A DNA stretch of 22,916 nt, taken from Chryseosolibacter sp036402115 (GTDB taxonomy: Bacteria > Bacteroidota > Bacteroidia > Cytophagales > Cyclobacteriaceae). Shown here piece by piece: positions 14,506-21,992 of this stretch (position 1 is its first letter; every line of letters starts with the position of its first letter). The notes beneath the pieces were generated by a model. The model was not told the origin of the DNA. It searched no databases and worked only from the letters and a program-made list of their open reading frames with translations. Both the position numbers and the translations under genes were made by a program. Location of the stretch: contig DASWTM010000353.1 in assembly GCA_036402115.1 (NCBI GenBank), positions 1 through 22,916 on the forward strand. The letters are read 5' to 3'.

Positions 14506-15612
14506 ATGGATTCAACCCTGCAAAATATTATCGCAGACAAATCGCGGATTGAGCTAATCCTCGACTTTCTTCCTTATCCGTTTATCATTTCTGAGCGACA
14601 GGGGAACGTTCAGAAAAATATTTATGCCAACAAAAAGTTTATCAACGAAATTGGTTACTCCCTTGATGAAGTTCCGGACATCGATGCCTGGTTTGAAAAG
14701 GCATACCCTGAACCTCTTTACCGCGGTGTCATTGCATCGGGGTGGAATGACCTGGTACAGGATGCGCTTCAAAAAGGTGAAGCCGATGCTATGATGCGCG
14801 TCATCATTCGTACCAAGCATAATGGCGACAGGTGGTACGAAGTTAAAAGCAGCGTTCGAAATTCTCTACAGATGGTTGCGTTCGTCAATATCACCGAGGT
14901 GATGCTAAAGGAGCGAGAACTGCAGCGTTTGAACGAAAACAAGAACCAGACGCTGTCCATTCTAGCCCATGACGTGAGGGGCCCACTGACAAACCTCAAC
15001 ACCATGACACGAATGATGCTGGAAGGAAACTTTGAGCCCAATGAATTCCTGTATCGCCTCAGCAGTATTCATGAAAAGAGTTCGCAGGTACTTGAGTTCA
15101 TCGAGACAACGCTTCTATGGACACGCGCGAACTTTAATGCGATGTCAATCAACATTAAGGAAGTTGACTTCGATCAAACGCTCTTGAGAATATTGCAGGT
15201 TTATTCCAACATCTACCAGGCTAAAAGCATCACGATCAAAAAAAATATCGAAACGCCTGTGCTGAAAACAGACCCGGAAGTATTAACCATACTTTTGAGG
15301 AACCTGATTTCCAATGCCATTAAGTTCTCGTACGACAATAGTGAAATTGTGATCAGGGTGACAACGGAAAAAGATGGCTACTACGTCCGGGTCAAAGATC
15401 ATGGAGTAGGCATGTCTGCCGAAACGATGGACCGCTTGCAACGTGATCACCACACGACAACCATCGGAACGCGAGAAGAAAAAGGACTTGGCCTCGGTTT
15501 GAAACTTTGCCGCGAGCTCCTGAAAAAAATTGGTGGCGAACTGTACCTGCAGAGCAAACCCGGGGCAGGCACGGAGGTTTCATTCGTGCTGCGTCCTTCG
15601 CAGGATGCCTAA
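14506..15612 (+). CDS. Soluble PAS sensor histidine kinase
   Basis: The 368-residue protein has no membrane helix. A PAS domain occupies about 15-135 (NIYANKKFINEIGYSLDEVP, RWYEVKSSV), followed by a short coiled linker and the HisKA H-box ILAHDVRGPLTNLN, with phosphoacceptor His155. The HATPase_c domain shows the N-box LLRNLISNAIKFS (Asn266, Asn270), the G1 box DHGVGM at 298-303 and the G2 box KGLGLGLKL at 327-333. It should sense a cytosolic signal through PAS and phosphorylate a response regulator, but no complete regulator gene is adjacent. The gene precedes a small conserved protein (15669) and another PAS kinase (16043) in the same direction; spacings of 56 and 71 bp leave co-transcription open. 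Confidence 0.93.
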   Translation: MDSTLQNIIADKSRIELILDFLPYPFIISERQGNVQKNIYANKKFINEIGYSLDEVPDIDAWFEKAYPEPLYRGVIASGWNDLVQDALQKGEADAMMRVIIRTKHNGDRWYEVKSSVRNSLQMVAFVNITEVMLKERELQRLNENKNQTLSILAHDVRGPLTNLNTMTRMMLEGNFEPNEFLYRLSSIHEKSSQVLEFIETTLLWTRANFNAMSINIKEVDFDQTLLRILQVYSNIYQAKSITIKKNIETPVLKTDPEVLTILLRNLISNAIKFSYDNSEIVIRVTTEKDGYYVRVKDHGVGMSAETMDRLQRDHHTTTIGTREEKGLGLGLKLCRELLKKIGGELYLQSKPGAGTEVSFVLRPSQDA

Positions 15613-15668
15613 TCGGGTTTGAAACCATACGATCATTGCCTACCTTCATACCGTATTAATTTTAAATT

Positions 15669-15971
15669 ATGAAGAGCTACACAACACTGTCCGAAACACT
15701 CAATGACTTGAAAAAACGCGGATATTCGGAAGATTTTAATATCACGCCAACATGCCTTGAATGCTCATCCTTGAATCTGCAACTGCATCCTGAGGATTTC
15801 AAAGTAGACGAATATCACCGTTTCGAAGGGATGTCCAACCCGGACGACAACGCTATTGTGTTTGCGATCTCCTCAAACGATGGAGTAAAGGGAACCCTTG
15901 TCGATGCTTACGGGGTGTATGCTGAGAATCTTACTGATGCGATGATTCGCAAGCTGGCTGTCGCTCGCTAA
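15669..15971 (+). CDS. Conserved Bacteroidota protein often labelled phosphoribosylpyrophosphate synthetase
   Basis: The 100-residue protein has the conserved pattern of a small family that is widespread in Bacteroidota: TLSETLNDLKKRGYSEDFN, LQLHPEDFKVDEYHRFEGMS, NPDDNAIVFAIS and KGTLVDAYGVYAE. Database names often call it phosphoribosylpyrophosphate synthetase, but the protein is about a third of the length of PRPP synthetases and has no PRPP-binding or ATP-binding motif, so that name is not supported. It is soluble, probably an alpha/beta domain. Cys29 and Cys32 form a C..C pair (LECSS context). It lies between two PAS kinases, which might be coincidental. Its function is unknown. Confidence 0.85.
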   Translation: MKSYTTLSETLNDLKKRGYSEDFNITPTCLECSSLNLQLHPEDFKVDEYHRFEGMSNPDDNAIVFAISSNDGVKGTLVDAYGVYAENLTDAMIRKLAVAR

Positions 15972-16029
15972 TTACAGTAAATGTGCTTGCCTTAACCTGA
16001 GTAAATCGATATTAGCGGTATCTTTATTC

Positions 16030-16035
16030 AGGAGA
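16030..16035 (+). promoter_or_regulatory. Shine-Dalgarno site of the three-PAS kinase gene
   Basis: AGGAGA lies 7 bp before the ATG at 16043. Most genes here lack such a site, so it supports this start. Confidence 0.6.
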
Positions 16036-16042
16036 ATTTTTC

Positions 16043-18004
16043 ATGCGACCTGAAGGCACTTCCCCATCGACCATCAAGGCTTATCCGTTTGAAGCAATTG
16101 CGAATACGTCACCGGTGCCAATATTGATGTGGGATCATGAGCAGCGTTGCACTTTTGCGAATCACGCGTGGCTGAGGCTCACTCAAAGTTCGTTTGAAAA
16201 AAATCTAGGTATGGGATGGCTGAATTTTGTTTATGCTCCCGACCGCGAAGCCCTTCTCCAATCAATTCAACAATCCGCTCAACGCACTATTCGCATCCGG
16301 ATTGCATCCGACCCTGATCCAATAAACCTGACGGTGCGTTTATCCCTCTATGCCGTGTCATCCAGCGTAAATTGTATCATTGGCTGGATGAACGAAGCGG
16401 ATGATCCGCTCAAAACATTGGAGAAAAAATTTGGGACAGATTTTAATCACCGCATGAATCTGATGGAGACCGTGCTCGACTCAACACTGAGCATGATCAC
16501 CGTCATCGACCCGGACTTCAACATTGTATACTACAACAGTATGGTTGAATCATACACTGGTGTCGGGAAGGATTTGGTTTTGGGCCAGAATGTACTCGAT
16601 GTATTTCCTTATCTCCGGAAGGTAGAATTTGAAAGCTATGTTCACCGTGCGCTTAAGGGAGAAACGGTGCAGACACCTGTTACCGAAGCGGTGCTGCAGA
16701 AGGGAAGGTACTTCGAAAGTTTTTACATCCCACTTCGAAATGCCGACCAGGTGATCCAGGGTGTGATCATCAAAGTCAGGGATCGAAGTGTCGATACGAA
16801 ACTTCAGCAAGAGTTGATAGAAACAAATAAGCTGCTCGAAGAACAAAACAAAGCTCTCATTCGTCAATCGCATTTCAGCCAATCGTTGTTTGACTCCACC
16901 ATCGATGTAATTGCCGTTGTTGATCGCGAATACCGCTACATCTCGATTAACAAACGTGGGATGGAGCGTTATAACGTGACCAAGGAACAGATCGAAGGGA
17001 AATATATGCACGATCTATTTCCATCCGTTAAACATAGTGGAATGTACCGCGATATTACGCGAGCACTCAACGGAGAATTCGTTCGCGATGTATCCTACAA
17101 GTCCGAAGTGTTAAACCAGGCGCAGTTCGAAAACTTCTACGTACCACTTCGTGATGCTGAGGATCATGTTTATGCAGTGATGGTCATCGGGCACGATGTC
17201 ACAGAGATCATGCGGGCAAATGAAAGGCTCAAAGCTTCTAACGCAGAGTTGGCGGAAAAGAATCGAGACCTCGAACGCAGCAATAGTGACCTGGAACAGT
17301 TTGCTTATGTGGCAAGTCATGACTTACAGGAACCGATTCGTAAGATTGCAACCTACGCCAATAAATTACTCACACGAAACCAAGGGGAACTGAGTGAAGA
17401 GACTACCGTCTATCTGCAGCGAATTAACAACTCCACACGGAGGATGTACGAATTGATCAACGGCTTGCTCTCCTACTCACGCCTCGTCCGACAGCAGGAA
17501 CTCTTTTCAAAAACATCACTGGATCAAACGATTAAACAAATTGCTGTCGACTTCGACCTGCGGATCCGCGCAAAGAGAGCAATTATAAATCTACAGAACG
17601 AACTTCCGTCAATTGAAGCAATACCTGTTCAGATGAATCAGCTGTTTTCAAACCTGATCAGCAACAGTCTTAAATTTTCCAAAGATGACGTGGCTCCGGT
17701 AATTCAAATCGCCTCTCTTGACCTTAGTCCCGAACAAGTGCTGTTTTACGAGCTGGATCCGCGCATCAAGTACGTGTCCATTTTCTATATCGATAATGGA
17801 ATCGGCTTCGATCAGCAATTCGCAGATAAGATATTCGAACTGTTTCAGCGCCTTCACCAAAAGAACAAATACGAAGGTTCAGGTATCGGCCTCGCTATTT
17901 GCAAAAAGATTATCAACAACCACCATGGTTTGATCAGCGTGTTTTCGGAGGAGGGCAAGGGAACTTCGTTTCATATTATTTTACCGTACACACAGAAGTT
18001 CTAA
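16043..18004 (+). CDS. Soluble hybrid of three PAS domains and a histidine kinase
   Basis: The 653-residue protein has no membrane segment. PAS1 covers about 15-118, PAS2 about 138-250 (MITVIDPDFNIVYYNS, GRYFESFYIPL) and PAS3 about 278-390 (DVIAVVDREYRYISIN, FENFYVPLRDAEDHVY); PAS2 and PAS3 are alike enough to suggest internal duplication. A coiled coil at 390-420 (ASNAELAEKNRDLERSNSDL) leads to the H-box QFAYVASHDLQEPIRKI with His426, of the type seen in bacteriophytochromes. The HATPase_c domain has LFSNLISNSLKFS (Asn537, Asn541), the G1 box DNGIGFD at 584-590 and the G2 box GSGIGLAI at 612-619. The partner regulator is not nearby. An AGGAGA site precedes ATG 16043. A REP-like hairpin follows at 18028. 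Confidence 0.94.
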   Translation: MRPEGTSPSTIKAYPFEAIANTSPVPILMWDHEQRCTFANHAWLRLTQSSFEKNLGMGWLNFVYAPDREALLQSIQQSAQRTIRIRIASDPDPINLTVRLSLYAVSSSVNCIIGWMNEADDPLKTLEKKFGTDFNHRMNLMETVLDSTLSMITVIDPDFNIVYYNSMVESYTGVGKDLVLGQNVLDVFPYLRKVEFESYVHRALKGETVQTPVTEAVLQKGRYFESFYIPLRNADQVIQGVIIKVRDRSVDTKLQQELIETNKLLEEQNKALIRQSHFSQSLFDSTIDVIAVVDREYRYISINKRGMERYNVTKEQIEGKYMHDLFPSVKHSGMYRDITRALNGEFVRDVSYKSEVLNQAQFENFYVPLRDAEDHVYAVMVIGHDVTEIMRANERLKASNAELAEKNRDLERSNSDLEQFAYVASHDLQEPIRKIATYANKLLTRNQGELSEETTVYLQRINNSTRRMYELINGLLSYSRLVRQQELFSKTSLDQTIKQIAVDFDLRIRAKRAIINLQNELPSIEAIPVQMNQLFSNLISNSLKFSKDDVAPVIQIASLDLSPEQVLFYELDPRIKYVSIFYIDNGIGFDQQFADKIFELFQRLHQKNKYEGSGIGLAICKKIINNHHGLISVFSEEGKGTSFHIILPYTQKF

Positions 18005-18027
18005 AAGGGGAAAGCACCAATAATCAA

Positions 18028-18045
18028 TCCCGATAGCTGTCGGGA
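18028..18045. repeat. REP-like near-palindrome
   Basis: TCCCGA (18028-18033) and TCGGGA (18040-18045) frame TAGCTG, making TCCCGATAGCTGTCGGGA, a near-perfect palindrome. It lies 23 bp past the kinase stop, followed by A-rich short repeats (CAAAAATCAAAAATCAAAG), not by Ts. It resembles intergenic dyads scattered through Cytophagales genomes more than a terminator. Confidence 0.4.
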
Positions 18046-18210
18046 CCAAAAATCAAAAATCAAAGGGATTCACCAATGCCGACTGGTTGAGTTCCATTGA
18101 AACAATTATTGCAGGAATTGGATCTTAAGGGATTGGCGTTTATGGAATAGTTATAGCCGCTGCATCTTTTGGTAGACTATCCATTTGAAAATTCTGACTA
18201 CCTTAAGCTT

Positions 18211-20562
18211 ATGCTGTATCACCATCTGCTCCTCTTCGTCCGGAAATCAAGAAAATTCAGGACAACCTTTCTCATTAATGTCATCGGATTATCCAGTGCG
18301 CTGGCATGCGCTCTTTTGATCTATTTATGGATTGAAGATGAACTCAAGGTCGATAAGTTTGTTGACGATAACAATGTGGTGTACCAGGTGATGGAGCACA
18401 CCACCACTCCTACGGGAACTCAGACCACGCAACAAACTCCGCAGGTGCTTGCAGAAAAGCTTGCCGAAGAATTTCCGGAAATCGAACACGCAACGGTCGC
18501 GACACCCGTCCAATGGTTTCCGAAGTTCGTGGTGAACGCCAGTGAAACATCAATAAAAGCGTTCGGGAAGTTCGGAGGGCGCGACTTTTTCAATACGTTT
18601 GACATTGAACTGCTCGCTGGCACTCGACCTGATGTGCTCGTAGACCCCAATGCCGTTGTTATCTCTGAAAGCCTTGCTAAAAAGTTGTTCACCAATGCAG
18701 ATGCGGCTATCGGACAAAATATTGACTGGAAAATTCCAGGGATGCAAAATACAACCATGGTGACAGGCGTATTTCGGGACCTTCCTCCATCGGCATCCGA
18801 GAAATTTGAATTTGTTTTGTCTTTCGATTTTTTACGCAACAAACTCAAGCTCGACATGAAGGCGTTCGACTATGGTCCTTCAACATTTCTTACACTTCGT
18901 CCAGATGCCGACATCGATGCGTTCAACCAAAAAGTATCAGGGTTCCTAACAAGAAAGGATCCAGCTCAAGCGAACCGAATGCTGTTCGCCACTAAGTATT
19001 CGGATTTATACTTGTTCGGAACGTATGAAAACGGAGTGCAAACTGGAGGACGGATTACGTATGTCCGATTGTTTGGGATCGTAGGTATCATTGTGCTCCT
19101 CATTGCTTGCATCAATTTCATGAACCTTGCCACGGCAAAAGCCACGACTGACCTGAAGGGCGTAGGTGTAAGAAAAGTAGTTGGTGCACGGCAGTCAACA
19201 CTCGTTGGTCAGTTTCTTACTGAGTCCGTTGCACTAAGTATTGTCGCGTTAATTGTTGCAGTCGGAGTTGTCACAGTCGCGATCGAACCATTTTCACTGG
19301 TCACTGGCAAAGATTTAACACTTTCAGCAGCACAGTTAACCCCCTTTGTTGCTATTGCACTCATCACGGGTTTACTCGCAGGTTGTTATCCAGCGTTCTA
19401 TCTTTCTGGTCGCAACCCATTAAGCGTTTTGAAGGGAACCATCCCAACGAATTCATCGGAGTTCATTTTACGAAAAGGTCTGGTCATCTTTCAATTTGCA
19501 TTATCGATAATTTTTATCCTCGGAGTTGCAGTCGTTTATAAACAGGTGCAGTTCGTGCAAACTAAAAATCTTGGCTTCGATAAAGACAATGTGATCATTT
19601 TCGATCCTGGACCTGGGACGATGCAAAGCGTAGAAAGCCTTATTACCGCAATTAAAAATACGACCGGAGTAACAAACGCATCAAGCATGTGGGGAAATCT
19701 TGTGACGGGCGGCAACAATGAAACAGTAACGTGGGAAGGTGCGCAAATACCATTCGCTTCCATGGTTGTCAATTATGATTTCCTGGAGACAATCGGAATC
19801 AAGTTCGTGGAAGGAAGAGCCTTTTCCTCAAGGATCATCTCCGAGATCCCGGAAATTATCTTCAATCAAAAAGCGATCGATATTCTAGGCATTCAGGATC
19901 CGTTGAACAAACCCATCACGTTCCAGGGCCAACAGTTTAAAATTATCGGTATCACTGAAAATTTTCATTTTCAATCGCTTTATTCGAACGTGAAACCTCT
20001 ATTTATCCGACTGCAGAAAGACAGATCATGGACACTGGTTGCCCGGATCGAGAAAGGGAATGAAAAGGAAACACTTGCAGACCTTTCAAAAGTCTATCAG
20101 CAACACAACAATGGACTTGCGTTCGAATATCATTTTCTCAATCATGACTTCCAGCGACATTACGCAGCAGAGGAGCGCGTCTCGGTACTCTCTAAATATT
20201 CTGCAGGATTAGCCGTGCTCGTCTCAGCTCTCGGCCTGTTCGGGCTGGCATCGTTCACTGCGGAGCGAAAAAGAAAAGAAATCGGAATCCGTAAAGTACT
20301 CGGAGCCACGTCTGCATCGATCGTACTTTTCATTACATCAAATTTTCTATTTCTCGTTGTGATAGCCATTTCGATCGGCTTGCCCGTTGGCTACTGGCTA
20401 ACGGATTCATGGCTATCAACCTTCGCGTATCACATTGAACTGAATGCGTACTACTTTATTGTTGCAGCAATAACTGCGCTTGGCATTGCGTGCCTGTCTG
20501 TTGCGTGGCACACGCTGAAAGCATCGCTTGTGAATCCAGCAGACTCACTCAAGCATGAATAG
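18211..20562 (+). CDS. FtsX/MacB-type ABC transporter permease
   Basis: ATG 18211 gives 783 residues; an in-frame TTG at 18169 is possible but unneeded. A first membrane helix (about 18-40, with NVIGLSSALACALLIYLWIE) is followed by a MacB-type periplasmic domain to about 270. A three-helix FtsX domain (about 280-400) has ACINFMNLATAKAT and GVRKVVGARQSTLV; a helix near 425-448, a second periplasmic domain, and a C-terminal FtsX domain (about 665-783) with GIRKVLGATSASIV complete the duplicated layout. Such proteins usually couple to a cytosolic ATPase to work on envelope substrates, such as peptides, lipoproteins or toxins. No ATPase gene adjoins, as is common for Bacteroidota paralogues. It is a single gene closed by a terminator at 20698-20735. 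Confidence 0.92.
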   Translation: MLYHHLLLFVRKSRKFRTTFLINVIGLSSALACALLIYLWIEDELKVDKFVDDNNVVYQVMEHTTTPTGTQTTQQTPQVLAEKLAEEFPEIEHATVATPVQWFPKFVVNASETSIKAFGKFGGRDFFNTFDIELLAGTRPDVLVDPNAVVISESLAKKLFTNADAAIGQNIDWKIPGMQNTTMVTGVFRDLPPSASEKFEFVLSFDFLRNKLKLDMKAFDYGPSTFLTLRPDADIDAFNQKVSGFLTRKDPAQANRMLFATKYSDLYLFGTYENGVQTGGRITYVRLFGIVGIIVLLIACINFMNLATAKATTDLKGVGVRKVVGARQSTLVGQFLTESVALSIVALIVAVGVVTVAIEPFSLVTGKDLTLSAAQLTPFVAIALITGLLAGCYPAFYLSGRNPLSVLKGTIPTNSSEFILRKGLVIFQFALSIIFILGVAVVYKQVQFVQTKNLGFDKDNVIIFDPGPGTMQSVESLITAIKNTTGVTNASSMWGNLVTGGNNETVTWEGAQIPFASMVVNYDFLETIGIKFVEGRAFSSRIISEIPEIIFNQKAIDILGIQDPLNKPITFQGQQFKIIGITENFHFQSLYSNVKPLFIRLQKDRSWTLVARIEKGNEKETLADLSKVYQQHNNGLAFEYHFLNHDFQRHYAAEERVSVLSKYSAGLAVLVSALGLFGLASFTAERKRKEIGIRKVLGATSASIVLFITSNFLFLVVIAISIGLPVGYWLTDSWLSTFAYHIELNAYYFIVAAITALGIACLSVAWHTLKASLVNPADSLKHE

Positions 20563-20697
20563 CATGCAGCTGCTTGACCATGGCACAGAAATTTTGATGT
20601 TAGTTGCATAAATCTCTTCAGGAGTGGTCGCAAGACCTGAGAGCATATTCTTAAAACTTGATCTGGGCAATACCAGCGAAAGGAAAAGGGATTTATC

Positions 20698-20735
20698 AAA
20701 GCCTCTGCATTCTGTGCCGGGGCTTTGCTTTTTTT
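20698..20735 (+). terminator. Intrinsic terminator of the FtsX-type permease gene
   Basis: AAAGCC (20698-20703) pairs with GGCTTT (20721-20726), with an inner GCA/TGC extension and a 5-nt loop, followed by GC and seven Ts (20729-20735). The T-run is on the plus strand, so it serves the rightward gene, about 135 bp past its stop. The leftward MFS gene stops 31 bp further right and may also read into it. Confidence 0.7.
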
Positions 20736-20765
20736 ATCCAAATTGTGCCCCTTGTGACTGAGATC

Positions 20766-21983
20766 TTATTCCTCAACGTAATCGAGATCTTTCCCATATG
20801 TTTCTTCAAGCATCCAGGCAGACGGGATAGCGATAGCAAATAAAATTGCACCGGTCACCCACGCACCGGTGACGTAGTCTTCAAAAATCGTTCTGTTAAA
20901 TTTAAAGAGGATGATGATCAGCGGCAGCACGCCACGAACCATATTGGGGATGCTGATTGCAGCGGATGCACGCAGGTTGGTTCCAAACTGTTCCGCGCTC
21001 ATTGTGATGTACACGACCGTGAATCCTGTTCCATATCCAAGGCCAGCGCAGATGAGATAAAAAATGTCAGCATCTCGTCCGGGTTGAATGAAGAACAAAA
21101 CGGTAAAGGCAATGGTAATTCCGTAGAAAATAAAAAGCGCCTTCTTCCGGCTTTGCATTTTATAACTGAGTAAGCCGACACTGAGATCACCGAATGCAAT
21201 CGCCAGGTACAAAAACATGATCGCCTTGCCAGGATCAATCCCCGCTATACCGAACTCCTTTCCGAACTGGTCCGAGAATGTGACCAACACACCTATAATG
21301 TACCACGCTGGCAAACCGATCATGATACATTGAAAGTATTTCTTCATCCTGTTCTTGTTATTGAAGAACATCAGGAAATTTCCGCGTTCAGCAGATTTAC
21401 TTTGCAACGCGACAAACATAGAGCTTTCCTGCACTGACACGCGCAGCATCAGCAACAGCAATCCGAGGCCACCGCCAATAAAATAGCACATTCTCCAGTC
21501 GAACACTGTATTTAACAAAAAAGCCGTTACGGCACCGAGAATTCCAAACGAAGCAATCATTGCAGCTGCGATGCCGCGTTTCTCTTTCGGCAAGAGTTCG
21601 CTGACGAGTGTGACGCCCGCACCGAGTTCGCCTGCAAGTCCAACGCCAGCAAGAAATCGCAGAATGACATACTGGGGGATGGTTGTTACGAAGCCGTTGA
21701 GAATGTTTGCAAGTGAATAGAGTAAGATCGATCCGAAGAGAACCTTGAGCCGCCCCTTCTTGTCGCCCATGATTCCCCAGAGAACTCCACCGACAAGAAG
21801 GCCAGCCATCTGCACACTGATGATGAATTCACCCTGGACCAGAATTTCCTCCGGGGTGAGTCCGAGATCTGCCAGGCTTGGCTTGCGGATGATTCCGAAC
21901 AATAAGAGGTCGTAGACATCGACAAAAAATCCGAGCGCACTGACGACAACGGCAAGCTGGAAGAGACTTGAACGTTGCTGCAT
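20766..21983 (-). CDS. MFS transporter, metabolite:H+ symporter type
   Basis: The 405-residue protein starts at ATG 21983 and has about 12 hydrophobic helices. The first helix contains ALGFFVDVYDLLLFGI, with the acidic residues typical of the metabolite:H+ symporter/sugar porter-like group. Motif A is GIMGDKKGRLKVL between helices 2 and 3, and RFLAGVGLAGELGAG is helix 4 with its conserved glycines. PKEKRG follows helix 5. The middle is a cytosolic loop with QSKSAERGNFLMFFNNKNR. Related proteins import organic acids, aromatic acids or osmolytes with protons; the substrate is not readable. The porin-like gene lies upstream in the same direction with only 9 bp between stop and start, so the two are probably co-transcribed. 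Confidence 0.9.
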   Translation of the reverse strand: MQQRSSLFQLAVVVSALGFFVDVYDLLLFGIIRKPSLADLGLTPEEILVQGEFIISVQMAGLLVGGVLWGIMGDKKGRLKVLFGSILLYSLANILNGFVTTIPQYVILRFLAGVGLAGELGAGVTLVSELLPKEKRGIAAAMIASFGILGAVTAFLLNTVFDWRMCYFIGGGLGLLLLMLRVSVQESSMFVALQSKSAERGNFLMFFNNKNRMKKYFQCIMIGLPAWYIIGVLVTFSDQFGKEFGIAGIDPGKAIMFLYLAIAFGDLSVGLLSYKMQSRKKALFIFYGITIAFTVLFFIQPGRDADIFYLICAGLGYGTGFTVVYITMSAEQFGTNLRASAAISIPNMVRGVLPLIIILFKFNRTIFEDYVTGAWVTGAILFAIAIPSAWMLEETYGKDLDYVEE

Positions 21984-21992
21984 GGAGCGAAA

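Noticed and set aside
16550..17011. Minus-strand open frame of 153 codons inside the three-PAS kinase
   Set aside because: It is antisense to PAS2 and PAS3 and shows no recognisable domain or start signal.
18211..20562. Missing ATPase next to the FtsX-type permease as an anomaly
   Set aside because: Bacteroidota often carry such permease genes alone, so this is not unusual.
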